Positions 62,022-64,000 of a DNA stretch of 64,000 nucleotides are shown here, in pieces (the first letter of the stretch is position 1; every line of letters starts with the position of its first letter). Below the pieces are notes generated by a model. That model saw only the letters and a program-made list of their open reading frames with translations, searched no databases and was not told the DNA's origin. The stretch lies in NCBI GenBank assembly GCA_027694045.1, contig JAQEWB010000002.1:496001-560000 (forward strand). The letters are read 5' to 3'. The position numbers and the translations under genes are program-made. Origin of the DNA: Bacillaceae bacterium OF18-1A (GTDB lineage Bacteria; Bacillota; Bacilli; Bacillales; Bacillaceae_G).

Positions 62022-64000
<1,979 letters not shown>

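Overview
This is a core chromosomal segment of a low-GC, endospore-forming Firmicute. The protein sequences (ptsI-ptsH-ptsG-glcT, the spoVA and spoIIA operons, mciZ, a 262-residue NagB, and a biotin operon that includes bioC and a bioH-type esterase) point to the Bacillus cereus group. I see no rRNA, tRNA, phage, transposase, insertion sequence or CRISPR array. No coding frame is visibly broken, and only bioA is cut, by the right edge.

Layout. 0-2 kb: a YodC-like nitroreductase behind a DUF24-type operator, a small membrane protein, and a Cys/His-rich protein behind a sigma-K-like promoter. 2-11 kb: sugar uptake and amino-sugar use (ptsG-ptsH-ptsI with the antiterminator gene glcT and an RNA antiterminator/terminator in the ptsG leader; nagA-nagB-nagR with a dre-like operator). 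11-17 kb: a secreted ComEC-like metallo-beta-lactamase-fold protein, scpA and scpB, a 31-residue YjcZ-type sporulation peptide, ypuF, ribT, ppiB and ypuA. This follows the Bacillus subtilis gene order, but the riboflavin genes that normally sit beside ribT are about 40 kb away. 17-28 kb: sporulation operons (seven-gene spoVA under a sigma-G-like promoter; dacF; spoIIAA-spoIIAB-sigF) and a methionine/alanine-type sodium symporter with a 33-residue partner peptide.

27.6-35.5 kb: a YtrA-type GntR/ABC operon with a perfect operator palindrome, a MarR regulator, a SIMPL-domain protein, a purine permease and CorA. 35.5-44 kb: nucleoside salvage (deoB-punA-pdp) with a long regulated leader carrying a cre-like site, a two-repeat YtkA-like lipoprotein, xerD-yqzK-fur, spoIIM, nudF and the cell-division inhibitor peptide gene mciZ. 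44-55 kb: aldo/keto reductases, GrpB, YqkK, a secreted 5'-nucleotidase, an HTH plus ribbon-helix-helix protein, hydrolases, a YuiF-like transporter, a LacI regulator, YqkD, YqkC and a CDGSH iron-sulfur protein. 55-64 kb: an FMN-riboswitch-controlled ribD-ribE-ribBA-ribH operon, a small secreted two-repeat protein, and the biotin operon bioA-bioD-bioF-bioH-bioC-bioB.

The most informative features are small genes and control elements: mciZ, the MetS-like peptide, the YjcZ peptide, the ptsG RNA switch, the riboflavin antiterminator pairing, sporulation promoters, and several perfect palindromes of unknown ownership. I do not see a clearly novel multigene system. The best leads are the unassigned palindromes and the uncharacterised small secreted or spore-type proteins. 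All family assignments come from reading the sequences; no database search was run.
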